53,029 nt of DNA from NCBI GenBank assembly GCA_036846005.1, contig DAIUCV010000001.1, forward strand, positions 1-53,029, read 5' to 3'. Below are positions 16,951 to 25,152 of this stretch, one piece after another. Below the pieces are notes generated by a model, which was not told the origin of the DNA, ran no database searches, and worked only from the letters and a program-made list of their open reading frames with translations. This DNA comes from DATEXQ01 sp036846005 (lineage in GTDB: Bacteria; Patescibacteriota; Microgenomatia; UBA8517). Each line of letters opens with the position of its first letter. The stretch's first letter is position 1. A program made the translations under genes and the position numbers.

Positions 16951-17508
16951 ATGATAAAGAAACAAAAAATTAGTAAATATTTAAAAGATTTATCATCCTC
17001 AAAACCGACCCCCGGGGGAGGTTCTGCAGCTGCTCTGGTGGGAGCAATAGGAGCGTCTCTGGTTGAAATGGTTGCCAATTTAACACTTGATAAGAAAGGG
17101 TATGAGAAATCAGCCAAAGATATAAAAAAAATAAAAAAGATTGCAACGGAAAGCAAAAATAAACTTATTAGTCTTGCGGATAAGGATGCAAAAGCATTTG
17201 AAGATGTAATTAAAGTATTCAGATTACCCAAAGGAAACAAAAGAGACATTGCAATTCAACAAGCATTAAAAAAAGCAACCCGGATACCATTGGAAACCGC
17301 TCTTTCTTCTTATGAAGTACTAAGGTTAGCCAGAGAAATTACCCATATCGGAAATAAAAACGCCAAATCAGATGCTAAATCAGCACTTCATTTCGCAAAA
17401 GCATCTATATCTTCAGCTTTGGAAAATGTAGAGATAAATTTGAATTTAATTAAAGATAATAATTGGAAAACCAAGATAAAAAAAGAGGTTGATAAGATTA
17501 ATCTTTAA
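16951..17508 (+). CDS. fchA: formimidoyl-THF cyclodeaminase / methenyl-THF cyclohydrolase (FTCD_C family)
   Basis: 185 aa, all-helical FTCD C-terminal domain. Signature blocks are SSKPTPGGGSAAALVGAIG at residues 16-34 and the later HIGNKNAKSDAKSA. It converts 5-formimino-THF to 5,10-methenyl-THF and ammonia, or acts as a cyclohydrolase in free-standing FchA proteins. Its coupling to the formimidoyltransferase just upstream favours the cyclodeaminase role. The gene converges on the LCP gene (6-nt gap). Confidence 0.9.
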   Translation: MIKKQKISKYLKDLSSSKPTPGGGSAAALVGAIGASLVEMVANLTLDKKGYEKSAKDIKKIKKIATESKNKLISLADKDAKAFEDVIKVFRLPKGNKRDIAIQQALKKATRIPLETALSSYEVLRLAREITHIGNKNAKSDAKSALHFAKASISSALENVEINLNLIKDNNWKTKIKKEVDKINL

Positions 17509-17514
17509 TCGGAT

Positions 17515-18630
17515 TTACTTAATTTCTGAAGTAATGTAATTTTGTACCTGTGTCCACTTGTTTACTCCTTCTTTGGGAACAAGAATAAATTGACCTGTAT
17601 TGCTTTTACTTTGTTGTAAAACATTTTGGTCGGTTAGAAATACCTCCTTGGTAGTGTATGAATTTGAATTTACTAAAATATTTACCAAAGCTTTTATACC
17701 ATTTGCATCCATATCGGTTTTTACACTTTCTACTAATTTATCAAAAACAGGGTCTGCCTTGGTGATGATCTGAAGACTTATAATTTTATTTTTAATTCCT
17801 GTTAATAAAGCAAATTGCCTTTGAGATCTGGCAAAATCTCCGCCGCTTTCATTCGAATGTCTGGAACGTACGAATTTCAGAGCTTTCTCACCATTAATAG
17901 TTTGTATTCCTTTATCAAAGTGTAAATGTTCATAACGACAGGTAAATTGCTTTTCCAAATCAAATCCTAAGAATTTACTGTGTAAGTCCGCAATTTCTTG
18001 AGCGCTTTTTCCGCAGGTTTCATTTTCCAATCCTTTTACGGGATAAAAATAATCGTCAAATGTCTTGGGTACATCAACCGGTATACCTCCCAAAAGATCA
18101 ATTGCTTTGGAAAATCCGCTAAAATCAACAGCAATAAAGTAATTAATCGGCATTCCGACAACCGAACCAACTACATACTTTGCCAAATTTCCTCGGCCAA
18201 TATCGCCTCTAAATTCAGGTTTTTTATTTGCATATTTAATTTCGTTTCCACCGATAGAATAAGCTTCGTTTATTTTGTTATTAGTGGTTGAATCCCAATC
18301 TGTGAGTATGGCAACCCAGAGATCCCTGGGAACGGAGATTAAGTTTACTTTAGAATTTTCCCGATCGATATTTACTACTATCAGGGAATCGGTCAATAAT
18401 CCGCCGTCGTGTCCGGCACCACCATAACCCAGAAGAAGAATGTTAGTATGTTTGTCATTTGTAACTTCGTTTGAATTGGGAGCCGATAAAAGGGTAGATT
18501 TTTCAGTCAGGTTATTCTTAATTAATGTTTTGGAAAGTTTGGAGTAGAGATAGGTTGTAATTCCTGCACCGGTAAGTGCTCCCAAGAAAAGAACAAATAA
18601 GATTATTTTTTTGATGCCAATTTTCCTCAC
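17515..18630 (-). CDS. LytR-CpsA-Psr (LCP) family protein
   Basis: About 371 aa. One N-terminal membrane helix, then an extracellular LCP domain: DSLIVVNIDRENSKV, SVPRDLWV, the inserted YFIAVDFSGF block, and FVRSRHSNESGGDFARSQRQ, whose arginines bind the polyprenyl pyrophosphate substrate. LCP enzymes attach teichoic-acid-like or capsular glycans to peptidoglycan. Two starts are possible: TTG 18669 or GTG 18630. I chose GTG 18630 because TTGCAT-18-TACACT ends 9 nt before it, and the -35 itself covers the TTG. Confidence in the start is moderate. Confidence 0.88.
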   Translation of the reverse strand: MRKIGIKKIILFVLFLGALTGAGITTYLYSKLSKTLIKNNLTEKSTLLSAPNSNEVTNDKHTNILLLGYGGAGHDGGLLTDSLIVVNIDRENSKVNLISVPRDLWVAILTDWDSTTNNKINEAYSIGGNEIKYANKKPEFRGDIGRGNLAKYVVGSVVGMPINYFIAVDFSGFSKAIDLLGGIPVDVPKTFDDYFYPVKGLENETCGKSAQEIADLHSKFLGFDLEKQFTCRYEHLHFDKGIQTINGEKALKFVRSRHSNESGGDFARSQRQFALLTGIKNKIISLQIITKADPVFDKLVESVKTDMDANGIKALVNILVNSNSYTTKEVFLTDQNVLQQSKSNTGQFILVPKEGVNKWTQVQNYITSEIK

Positions 18631-18639
18631 AACATTACC

Positions 18640-18669
18640 AGTGTACTTTCTTGAGCTATGATTATGCAA
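18640..18669 (-). promoter_or_regulatory. promoter of LCP gene
   Basis: On the minus strand: TTGCAT (18669-18664), 18-nt spacer, TACACT (18645-18640), ending 9 nt before GTG 18630. Confidence 0.5.
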
Positions 18670-18691
18670 TATTATTTAGGAAGTTTTTAGG

Positions 18692-18720
18692 TTGCATCTT
18701 AAATTTTTTATTGATAGAAT
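18692..18720 (+). promoter_or_regulatory. promoter of rpsB operon
   Basis: TTGCAT (18692-18697), 17-nt spacer, TAGAAT (18715-18720). The predicted start is near 18727, just before the leader hairpin. Confidence 0.65.
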
Positions 18721-18731
18721 ACGACAAAGCA

Positions 18732-18766
18732 CATCAGCCAGATCTCCTGGAAACCCCAGGCTGATG
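18732..18766 (+). promoter_or_regulatory. hairpin leader of rpsB (candidate S2 autoregulatory element)
   Basis: CATCAG (18732-18737) pairs with CTGATG (18761-18766). Stacked on it, CCTGG (18746-18750) pairs with CCAGG (18756-18760), leaving a one-sided bulge CCAGATCT. No T-tract follows, so it is not a terminator. Position and shape suit a ribosomal-protein leader. Confidence 0.5.
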
Positions 18767-18789
18767 GAAGTAATAAGGAGATTTAATAA

Positions 18790-19500
18790 ATGACAGAAGT
18801 ATCATTACAGACACTACTAGATACTGGTGCACATTTTGGTCACCAGATTAGACGCTGGAATCCCAAAATGAAACCCTTCATTTATCAAGGTGAAGACGGT
18901 GTTCATATTTTTGATTTATTGAAAACCAAGGAAGCATTGGAAGAAGCGTTGGGAATTATTAAGGAAGCTGCAAAAGAAGGTAAAAGTTTACTTATTGTCG
19001 GAACCAAAAAGCAGGTAAGGGAAAAGGTCGCCCAAATTGCCAAAGAAACCAACATTTTATATGTAAATGAACGCTGGCTGGGCGGAACCCTAACTAATTT
19101 CGATCAGGTAAAGAAATCCCTTGATAAGCTCATAAAGATGAAGAAGGATAAAGAGGAAGGAGTTTACAAAAACTTCACCAAAAAAGAAAGGTTATTAATC
19201 GACAGAGAAATTGTCAGACTGGAAAGATTTTTTGGAGGTCTGACCGGAATGAGTGTTAAACCCGATTTAATGATAATTATAGATATCAAGAAAGAAATCG
19301 GAGCCGCCAAAGAGGCTAATTTTACAGGTATTACCACCGTTGGAATAGTAGACAGCAATGCTGATCCCGATTTGGTCGATTATGCAATTCCCATGAACGA
19401 TGATGCCAAGAAAGCCTTGGACTATGTCCTGGATTTGATAAAAGACGCTATACTGGAAGGGAAATCCAAACCCCAGAAAAAAGTACCTGAGTCTAAATAA
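18790..19500 (+). CDS. rpsB: 30S ribosomal protein S2
   Basis: 236 aa, usual length. Conserved starts and blocks: LLDTGAHFGHQIRRWNPKM, HIFDLLKT, GTKKQ, NERWLGGTLTNF, and DADP-like IVDSNADPDLVDYAIP. A strong Shine-Dalgarno AAGGAG (18775-18780) lies 9 nt before the ATG, in contrast to most genes here. It heads the rpsB-tsf-frr order found in most bacteria, with its own promoter and a structured leader. Confidence 0.97.
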   Translation: MTEVSLQTLLDTGAHFGHQIRRWNPKMKPFIYQGEDGVHIFDLLKTKEALEEALGIIKEAAKEGKSLLIVGTKKQVREKVAQIAKETNILYVNERWLGGTLTNFDQVKKSLDKLIKMKKDKEEGVYKNFTKKERLLIDREIVRLERFFGGLTGMSVKPDLMIIIDIKKEIGAAKEANFTGITTVGIVDSNADPDLVDYAIPMNDDAKKALDYVLDLIKDAILEGKSKPQKKVPESK

Positions 19501-19506
19501 ATATCT

Positions 19507-19968
19507 ATGAAAATTTCTACAGATTTAATCAAAAAGTTAAGAGAAGAAACGGGAGCACCGGTGATTAGGGTTAAAAAAGTCCTGGAGGAATTGAAGGGAA
19601 ATGAAAAAAAGGCAATTGAGATATTGAAAAAAGAGGGTTTTGAGAAAGCCGCTAAAAGGCAAGACAGAGAAACTACCCAGGGCTTGGTTGAAACCTATAT
19701 GCATCATTCGGGTAAAGTTGCAAGTATTGTAGAAATATTGTGCGAGACGGATTTTGTATCCCGAAATGAACTTTTTAAAGATCTAGCTCACAATATTGCT
19801 TTACAAATTGCTTCAATGGATCCCAAAGACATCCAAGAATTGGAAAACCAGGAATCTATAAAAGATCCTTCAAAAAAAATATCGGATTTGGTTAAAGAAG
19901 TTATCGCCAAAACAGGAGAGAATATTCGTATAGGTAGATTTTTTCGTGTAGAATTAGGTAAGAAATAA
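19507..19968 (+). CDS. tsf: elongation factor Ts, short form
   Basis: 153 aa nucleotide-exchange factor for EF-Tu. The N-terminal UBA-like domain (LIKKLREETGAPVIRVKKVLEE) is intact. The core keeps the EILCETDFVSRNELFKDLAHNIALQIA block that contains the EF-Tu-contacting DFV. E. coli EF-Ts is 283 aa; this one has a single shortened core subdomain and no coiled coil, similar in plan to the short Thermus form but smaller. It follows rpsB by 6 nt. Confidence 0.94.
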   Translation: MKISTDLIKKLREETGAPVIRVKKVLEELKGNEKKAIEILKKEGFEKAAKRQDRETTQGLVETYMHHSGKVASIVEILCETDFVSRNELFKDLAHNIALQIASMDPKDIQELENQESIKDPSKKISDLVKEVIAKTGENIRIGRFFRVELGKK

Positions 19969-19984
19969 AGTTTAAGATAACTTT

Positions 19985-20539
19985 ATGGATGAATCTTCAA
20001 TAAGAAATAAAATGCAGCAGGTAGTAAACCTGGTGTTATCGGATATATCTGCGCTTCGGACAGGAAGAGCAACCAGCGCAGTAGTTGACAGTCTTTTGGT
20101 TGATGTCTATGGAGGTCAGCAAAAATTAAAAATTCAAGAACTTGCCACAATTTCTTCTCCCGATGCCCAAACTCTGGTAATTGACCCTTGGGATAAATCC
20201 ATAATCGGTGAAATAAGACAAGGGATTCAATCGGCTAATATCGGTATAAATCCAATGGTAGACGGGGAATTGATCAGAATTAATTTTCCTCCAATGACAA
20301 CCGAGGATAGGGAAAAGTATATAAAACTTCTTTCAACAAAATTGGAAAACGGAAGAATTATGATCAGGCAAATTAGGGGAGAAGCAATGAGGGATATTAA
20401 AGATAGTTTTGAAGCTAAACAAATTTCGGAGGATGAAAAATTTGATGCCGAGAAAAAAACTCAAAGTATAACGGATGAATATATAGGTAAGATTAACGAA
20501 GCTGGGGAAACTAAAAAACAGGAACTTCTGCAAATTTAA
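19985..20539 (+). CDS. frr: ribosome recycling factor
   Basis: 184 aa, normal length. It splits post-termination ribosomes with EF-G. The helical domain I and beta domain II are recognisable: LRTGRATSAVVDSLLVDVYGG, IQELATISSPDAQTLVIDPWDKS, GIQSANIGINP, and FPPMTTEDREKYIKLL. It is third in the rpsB-tsf-frr operon, 16 nt after tsf. Confidence 0.96.
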   Translation: MDESSIRNKMQQVVNLVLSDISALRTGRATSAVVDSLLVDVYGGQQKLKIQELATISSPDAQTLVIDPWDKSIIGEIRQGIQSANIGINPMVDGELIRINFPPMTTEDREKYIKLLSTKLENGRIMIRQIRGEAMRDIKDSFEAKQISEDEKFDAEKKTQSITDEYIGKINEAGETKKQELLQI

Positions 20540-20545
20540 GGATGC

Positions 20546-20574
20546 TTGCTCTTTCGATACTCCTCCTTTATACT
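20546..20574 (+). promoter_or_regulatory. promoter of rseP
   Basis: TTGCTC (20546-20551), 17-nt spacer, TATACT (20569-20574), ending 11 nt before ATG 20586. It would give a leader of about 5 nt. Confidence 0.6.
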
Positions 20575-20585
20575 TAACTTCAGCA

Positions 20586-21686
20586 ATGTTAGGTTCAATT
20601 TTGATATTTTTACTTGTTTTATCAATACTGGTAATTGCCCACGAAGCGGGACATTATTTTGCGGCAAAAAGAGCCGGAATTTGGGTGGAAGAATTCGGAT
20701 TTGGAATTCCACCCAGAATTTGGGGTAAAAAGGTAGGGCAGACTATTTATTCTATAAACCTTCTTCCTTTCGGAGGTTTTGTAAGACTTCACGGTGAAGC
20801 CAGGGAAGAAGATGTAACCAAACCCAAAAAGGCATTTTTATCAAAAAGCAAAAAAGTAAGAGCGGTTGTAGTAATTGCAGGAGTTGTCATGAATTTTATC
20901 TTGGCAGTTGTTGCTTTTGCGATAGTTTATTCGTTTTCGGGAATTCCTAGACTAACAAAAGATGTTAGAGTATTGGATATTTCTCCCGGTTCTCCCGCTC
21001 AGGAAGCAAAAATTATATCGGGCGACATAGTCAGAAAAGTGGATAGTGAAGATATAACTACAACAGAGGGTTTTATCAATACCGTTGAGGAAAGAAAGGG
21101 TAAAAAAATTCAGTTGACTATTCAAAGGGACGGCAGCGAATTGAAAATAAGCATTACTCCCAGAGATAACCCTCCCAGTAATGAAGGACCATTGGGAGTA
21201 ATAATAAGTTCAACCGAAATATACTTTCCACCCGTTTGGCAAAGACCTTTTTTGGGAATTTATTACGGATTTAAAGAAGCATTCTTTTGGGGAAAGACGG
21301 TAATTAACGGTTTTGTACAAATATTTTCTGAAATATTTGCAGGCAAAATTCCCACTGAAGTATCGGGTCCAATCGGAATATTTGCTTTAACCAGTGAAGC
21401 AGCAAAGGTGGGTATATTAACTCTAATTAATTTTATAGGTATTTTATCCGTAAATTTGGCTATTTTAAATATTGCGCCTTTTCCTGCGCTTGATGGCGGC
21501 AGACTTCTTTTTATAGGATTGGAAGGTATATTGGGGAGGAAAGTTCTTCCCAAAGCCGAAAATATGATTCATGCGGTAGGAATGGTAATTTTAATTTTGC
21601 TTCTTTTGGCAATCACTGCACACGATATTAAAAGATTGATTGTTACAGGGAGTATTTCCGGATTTATCCAATCTTTTTTGAAATAG
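20586..21686 (+). CDS. rseP: RseP-type intramembrane zinc metalloprotease with PDZ domain
   Basis: 366 aa site-2 protease. The zinc motif is HEAGH (HExxH) in an N-terminal membrane helix. A single PDZ domain spans about residues 120-200 (SPGSPAQEAKIISGDIV). The second metal motif is FPALDGGRLLF, and the C-terminal helices include VLPKAENMIHAVGM. RseP-type proteases trim remnant signal peptides and anti-sigma factors; no anti-sigma gene is adjacent. E. coli RseP has two PDZ domains. The position after frr and before proS is a common bacterial order. Confidence 0.93.
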   Translation: MLGSILIFLLVLSILVIAHEAGHYFAAKRAGIWVEEFGFGIPPRIWGKKVGQTIYSINLLPFGGFVRLHGEAREEDVTKPKKAFLSKSKKVRAVVVIAGVVMNFILAVVAFAIVYSFSGIPRLTKDVRVLDISPGSPAQEAKIISGDIVRKVDSEDITTTEGFINTVEERKGKKIQLTIQRDGSELKISITPRDNPPSNEGPLGVIISSTEIYFPPVWQRPFLGIYYGFKEAFFWGKTVINGFVQIFSEIFAGKIPTEVSGPIGIFALTSEAAKVGILTLINFIGILSVNLAILNIAPFPALDGGRLLFIGLEGILGRKVLPKAENMIHAVGMVILILLLLAITAHDIKRLIVTGSISGFIQSFLK

Positions 21687-21724
21687 ATACGACAAGCTGA
21701 TAAACTGATAAACTAAATTATTGT

Positions 21725-22963
21725 ATGTTGCAATCAGAACTTTTTCCCAAAACCAAGAAAGAAGCCCCCAAAGCTGCTGAAAGTATTAACCACAAGCTTC
21801 TTGTGCGTGCAGGTTTTATAGACCAACTTATGGCAGGCAGTTGGACTATTTTACCTTTGGGTTGGCGGGTAATAACGAAGATTAACCAGATAATTCGGGA
21901 AGAAATGAATGCCATTGGGGGATTGGAAATGCTGATGCCCCTACTTCACCCCAGAAGTGTTTGGGAAGAAACAGGCCGTTGGGATAAAGCCAAAGAGATT
22001 ATGTATCAGTTTAAGATGTCCGGTCGCGAATACGGACTCGCTTTTACCCATGAAGAAATTGTTTTGGATTTGCTGCGAAAAAATATCAAAAGCTATACGG
22101 ATCTACCGGTTTCCGTCTATCATTTTTCAACTAAATTCAGGGATGAAGCAAGACCCAGAAGCGGTATTCTTAGGGGTCGTGAGTTTATGATGAAGGATTT
22201 GTATTCGGCTCATGCAAGCGAAGAAGATCTGATGAATTATTACCAGATTGTTTTAGGTGCTTACACCAAAATATTTAAACGCTTGGGATTTAATTTTGTA
22301 ATTTCGGAAGCATCGGGTGGGGTATTTACCGATAAACATACACATGAATTTCAAGTTCTCTGTGATACCGGCGAGGATATGATATTTCATTGCGATAAGT
22401 GTGATTGGAGTTATAACAAAGAAATTTATGAAGGGAAGGCGGGAGATATCTGTCCAAATTGTAAAAAGGGTAAAGTTAAAGAGGCAAAATCCATTGAAGT
22501 GGGAAACATCTTTCCTTTGGGAACATGGCTATCCGAAAGAATGAGGGTTTATTATACGGATAAATTAGGAAAGAAAAAAATTGTATGGTTCGGTAGTTAC
22601 GGTATAGGACCCACTAGAGTTTTAGGAGCGTGGGTCGAAGTGTCGCATGATGAAAAGGGTATTATTTGGAATAGAGCGATGGCACCGTTTGACGTACATT
22701 TAATTGATTTGAAGAGTAAGGATAAAAAAGAATCCTTAGTTAAAAAGATATACGATAAACTGGAAGCAGAAGGTGTGGAGGTATTACTGGATGATAGGGA
22801 TGTATCGGCCGGTGAAAAATTTGCGGAAGCGGATTTAATCGGGATTCCGGTCAGGCTGGTTGTTTCCAAAGAAACGGGAGAAAAGATTGAATGGAAATTA
22901 AGAACCTCTGATAAGAAAGAACTTCTTTCATTTAACGAAGTACTTGCTAGATTAAAGATCTGA
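21725..22963 (+). CDS. proS: prolyl-tRNA synthetase, lacking insertion domain
   Basis: 412 aa class II synthetase. Motif 2 is seen as YHFSTKFRDEARPRSGILR; the FMMKDLYSAH block and motif 3 GSYGIGPTRVLGAWVE follow, and the anticodon-binding domain starts near residue 320. Most bacterial ProRS are about 570 aa with an editing (INS) domain between motifs 2 and 3. Here that space holds only a short region with a four-Cys ribbon (CDKC...CPNC). Cis editing of Ala-tRNA(Pro) should therefore be absent. Confidence 0.94.
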   Translation: MLQSELFPKTKKEAPKAAESINHKLLVRAGFIDQLMAGSWTILPLGWRVITKINQIIREEMNAIGGLEMLMPLLHPRSVWEETGRWDKAKEIMYQFKMSGREYGLAFTHEEIVLDLLRKNIKSYTDLPVSVYHFSTKFRDEARPRSGILRGREFMMKDLYSAHASEEDLMNYYQIVLGAYTKIFKRLGFNFVISEASGGVFTDKHTHEFQVLCDTGEDMIFHCDKCDWSYNKEIYEGKAGDICPNCKKGKVKEAKSIEVGNIFPLGTWLSERMRVYYTDKLGKKKIVWFGSYGIGPTRVLGAWVEVSHDEKGIIWNRAMAPFDVHLIDLKSKDKKESLVKKIYDKLEAEGVEVLLDDRDVSAGEKFAEADLIGIPVRLVVSKETGEKIEWKLRTSDKKELLSFNEVLARLKI

Positions 22964-22989
22964 ATACGCTAACGAATAAAAAAGTTGTA

Positions 22990-23946
22990 GTGATAGGTGG
23001 TGGAACTGGTACTTACCAGGTTTTATCAGGTCTTAAAAAATATTCTCTTGATATCTCAGCTATTATTTCAATGTGTGATTCGGGAGGGTCAACCGGACGG
23101 CTTAGAAAAGAATTGGGGATACTTCCTCCAGGGGATGTCAGAAGGGCTATTCTTGCACTTTCCGATCTTCCTTTTGCCCAAAAGACTCTGGAGGAACTAT
23201 TTGATTTTCGTTTTAACAAAGGCTCAACTCTTAAGGGTCACTCGGTGGGAAATTTATTGCTTGCTGCTTTAACCCAGATAACGGGTAGCATGGATAAGGC
23301 AATAGAAGAGGCGGCAAGAATATTACAGTCTAACGGTAATGTTTACCCCGTAACTTTAGATAAAACAAATTTAGTTGCTGTTCTTGATGACGGAACCAGA
23401 ATCTTTGGAGAAACAAATATAGACAGAAGGAGAATAAAACCGAATTTAAAAATTAAACGTGTCTTTTTAAATCCCAAAGCAAGAGTATTTAATAAAGCAT
23501 CTTTGGCAATAGAAAATGCTGATTTTGTAATATTTGGACCGGGTGACTTATATACCAGTATTATTCCCACGCTTCTCGTGGAAGGAGTAGTTTCTTCTTT
23601 AATTAAATCAAAAGCGAAAATAGCATATGTTGTTAATTTAATGACTAAAAAAGGAGAAACGGACGGTTTTACGGCCTCGGATTTTACTCAAGAAATAATT
23701 AATTATCTAAAAGAGGGCAGAAAAAATTTGAATTATATTTTCGTCAATAAAGAAATTAATCATTCCAAAAGTGTTATTTCCAGATGGTATAAAAAATACG
23801 GCTGCATTCCCGTTAAAAATGACTTGGCTTATTTTAGTAAAAAAAATAAAGGTATAAAAATAATCGAAAAGGATTTTTTAAGCAAAACTACGTTTTTCAG
23901 ACACGACCCCGAGAAACTGGCTAGAGCTATAACACCTCTTTTTTAA
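22990..23946 (+). CDS. yvcK: YvcK/CofD-like gluconeogenesis-factor family protein
   Basis: About 318 aa, Rossmann-like. Conserved blocks: IGGGTGTYQVLSGLK, SMCDSGGSTGRLRKELG, LPPGDVRRAILALSD, LKGHSVGNLLLAALTQ, and ADFVIFGPGDLYTSIIP. YvcK proteins bind UDP-sugars and adjust carbon flux and wall synthesis in Bacillus. The only standard start (GTG 22990) would cut off the first beta strand, because in-frame NKKVVV lies just before it. The real start may be a non-standard CTG 22960, overlapping the proS stop, or ATT 22951. The feature is given from GTG. Confidence 0.9.
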   Translation: MIGGGTGTYQVLSGLKKYSLDISAIISMCDSGGSTGRLRKELGILPPGDVRRAILALSDLPFAQKTLEELFDFRFNKGSTLKGHSVGNLLLAALTQITGSMDKAIEEAARILQSNGNVYPVTLDKTNLVAVLDDGTRIFGETNIDRRRIKPNLKIKRVFLNPKARVFNKASLAIENADFVIFGPGDLYTSIIPTLLVEGVVSSLIKSKAKIAYVVNLMTKKGETDGFTASDFTQEIINYLKEGRKNLNYIFVNKEINHSKSVISRWYKKYGCIPVKNDLAYFSKKNKGIKIIEKDFLSKTTFFRHDPEKLARAITPLF

Positions 23947-23951
23947 ACCAC

Positions 23952-23980
23952 TTGTTTAAGCAACATCTAGCTAATATACT
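23952..23980 (+). promoter_or_regulatory. promoter of HIT gene
   Basis: TTGTTT (23952-23957), 17-nt spacer, TATACT (23975-23980), ending 9 nt before ATG 23990. Leaderless or nearly so. Confidence 0.6.
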
Positions 23981-23989
23981 AATAGCCAA

Positions 23990-24310
23990 ATGAATGATTG
24001 CGTATTTTGTAAAATAGTCAAAGGAGAGATAAAAACAGATTTCGAAGAGGAAACAGATGACCTAGTAGTCTTTAAAGATAAAAATCCGAAAGCCCCAATT
24101 CATTTTTTAATTGTTACCAAAAGACACATCCAAGATATAAAATCAGACAAAGGTAATTTATGGACAGCAATAGGCAAATTATCCATTGTTATTGCAGATA
24201 AATTAAGTATTCAAGGGTTTCGTTTAGTACATAATGCTGGAGATGCGGCATCGGTCAAACATATGCACGTTCATTTTCTGGGTCAAGTTTCGGAGGATAG
24301 AGAAATATGA
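23990..24310 (+). CDS. HIT-family nucleotide hydrolase/transferase
   Basis: 106 aa. N-terminal CVFCKIVKGEI is typical of the HINT branch of the histidine-triad family. The triad reads HMHVHF near the C-terminus, with the nucleophile the middle His. HINT proteins hydrolyse AMP-lysine or aminoacyl-AMP-type phosphoramidates. The CxxC pair could bind zinc only with further ligands, which are not obvious. Its TGA overlaps the ATG of the YqeY gene (ATGA). Confidence 0.92.
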   Translation: MNDCVFCKIVKGEIKTDFEEETDDLVVFKDKNPKAPIHFLIVTKRHIQDIKSDKGNLWTAIGKLSIVIADKLSIQGFRLVHNAGDAASVKHMHVHFLGQVSEDREI

Positions 24311-24750
24311 TAACTGATACCATCAGCCAAAAAATCGCAGAAGCTCTTAAAGGAAAAGATGAACTAAAAGTAACAACTTATAGACTTTTGGCGTCAGCTT
24401 TAAATTATGAGTTTATAGCCAAACAGCACAAGTTAACTGAAGAAGAGGAATGGGTTGTGGTTGAGAGGGAAATCAAAAAAAGGAAAGAGGCAATTGAAGC
24501 ATACGAAAAAGCGAAAGCCCAAGACAGAGCCGATAAGGAAAAGGAAGAGATGGAAATTCTTGTAAAGTTTCTTCCCAAACAACTTTCAGATGAAGAAATA
24601 GAAAAAATAGTAAAAGTCGCTTTAGATAAAACAAAAGCTACAAGCATGTCAGATATGGGTAAGGTAATGGGGTTAGTAATGAGTCAGGTTAAAGGAAAAG
24701 CAGACGGAAATAAAGTTCTGGAAATTGTCAAAAAAAATCTTGCGCATTAA
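24307..24750 (+). CDS. GatB/YqeY domain protein
   Basis: 147 aa, the free-standing helical domain also found at the C-terminus of GatB. Visible: RLLASALNYEFIAKQ, EEEWVVVEREIKKRKEAIEAYEKA, FLPKQLSDEEIE and DMGKVMGLVMSQVKGKADGN. The GatB tail binds tRNA, and a tRNA-related role is inferred for YqeY. It overlaps the HIT stop by 4 nt and lies 4 nt before ybeY, so it is translated within one operon. Confidence 0.92.
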   Translation: MITDTISQKIAEALKGKDELKVTTYRLLASALNYEFIAKQHKLTEEEEWVVVEREIKKRKEAIEAYEKAKAQDRADKEKEEMEILVKFLPKQLSDEEIEKIVKVALDKTKATSMSDMGKVMGLVMSQVKGKADGNKVLEIVKKNLAH

Positions 24751-24754
24751 TAAG

Positions 24755-25144
24755 ATGATAAAAGTATATGTTAATAAAGAATCTTATTATCCGGTAAAGG
24801 CTCCGAAAATAAAAAAAGTTGTCAGGGATTTTCTAAAAGCAAAACGTATAACATCGGATGCCGAAATTTCGATTGCCCTGGTCGGTAATACCAAGATGCT
24901 GGAACTTTGTAAAAAATACTTAAAGGAAAACGAGTTGCATAATGTTTTATCTTTTACCGAAAGTGAGGTGGGACAGAAATTTATCTATCCTCCCGAAAGT
25001 TCTATTCGGTTGGGTGAAGTCGTTGTTTGTTATCCAAAGGCAGTAGAGGAAGCAAAAAAAGAACAAAAATTAATTGATCAAAAAGTAATAGAACTAATAT
25101 TGCACGGAACAGAGCATCTTTTAGGTCACCATCACGAAGACTAA
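24755..25144 (+). CDS. ybeY: endoribonuclease YbeY (rRNA maturation factor)
   Basis: About 130 aa. The metal-binding triad HGTEHLLGHHH matches the family H3xH5xH pattern; VLSFTE and GEVVVCYPKAVEEA are also conserved. YbeY takes part in 16S rRNA 3'-end maturation and ribosome quality control. I used ATG 24755, 4 nt after the preceding stop, rather than ATG 24725 inside the YqeY gene. Confidence 0.92.
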   Translation: MIKVYVNKESYYPVKAPKIKKVVRDFLKAKRITSDAEISIALVGNTKMLELCKKYLKENELHNVLSFTESEVGQKFIYPPESSIRLGEVVVCYPKAVEEAKKEQKLIDQKVIELILHGTEHLLGHHHED

Positions 25145-25152
25145 AAATTTGT

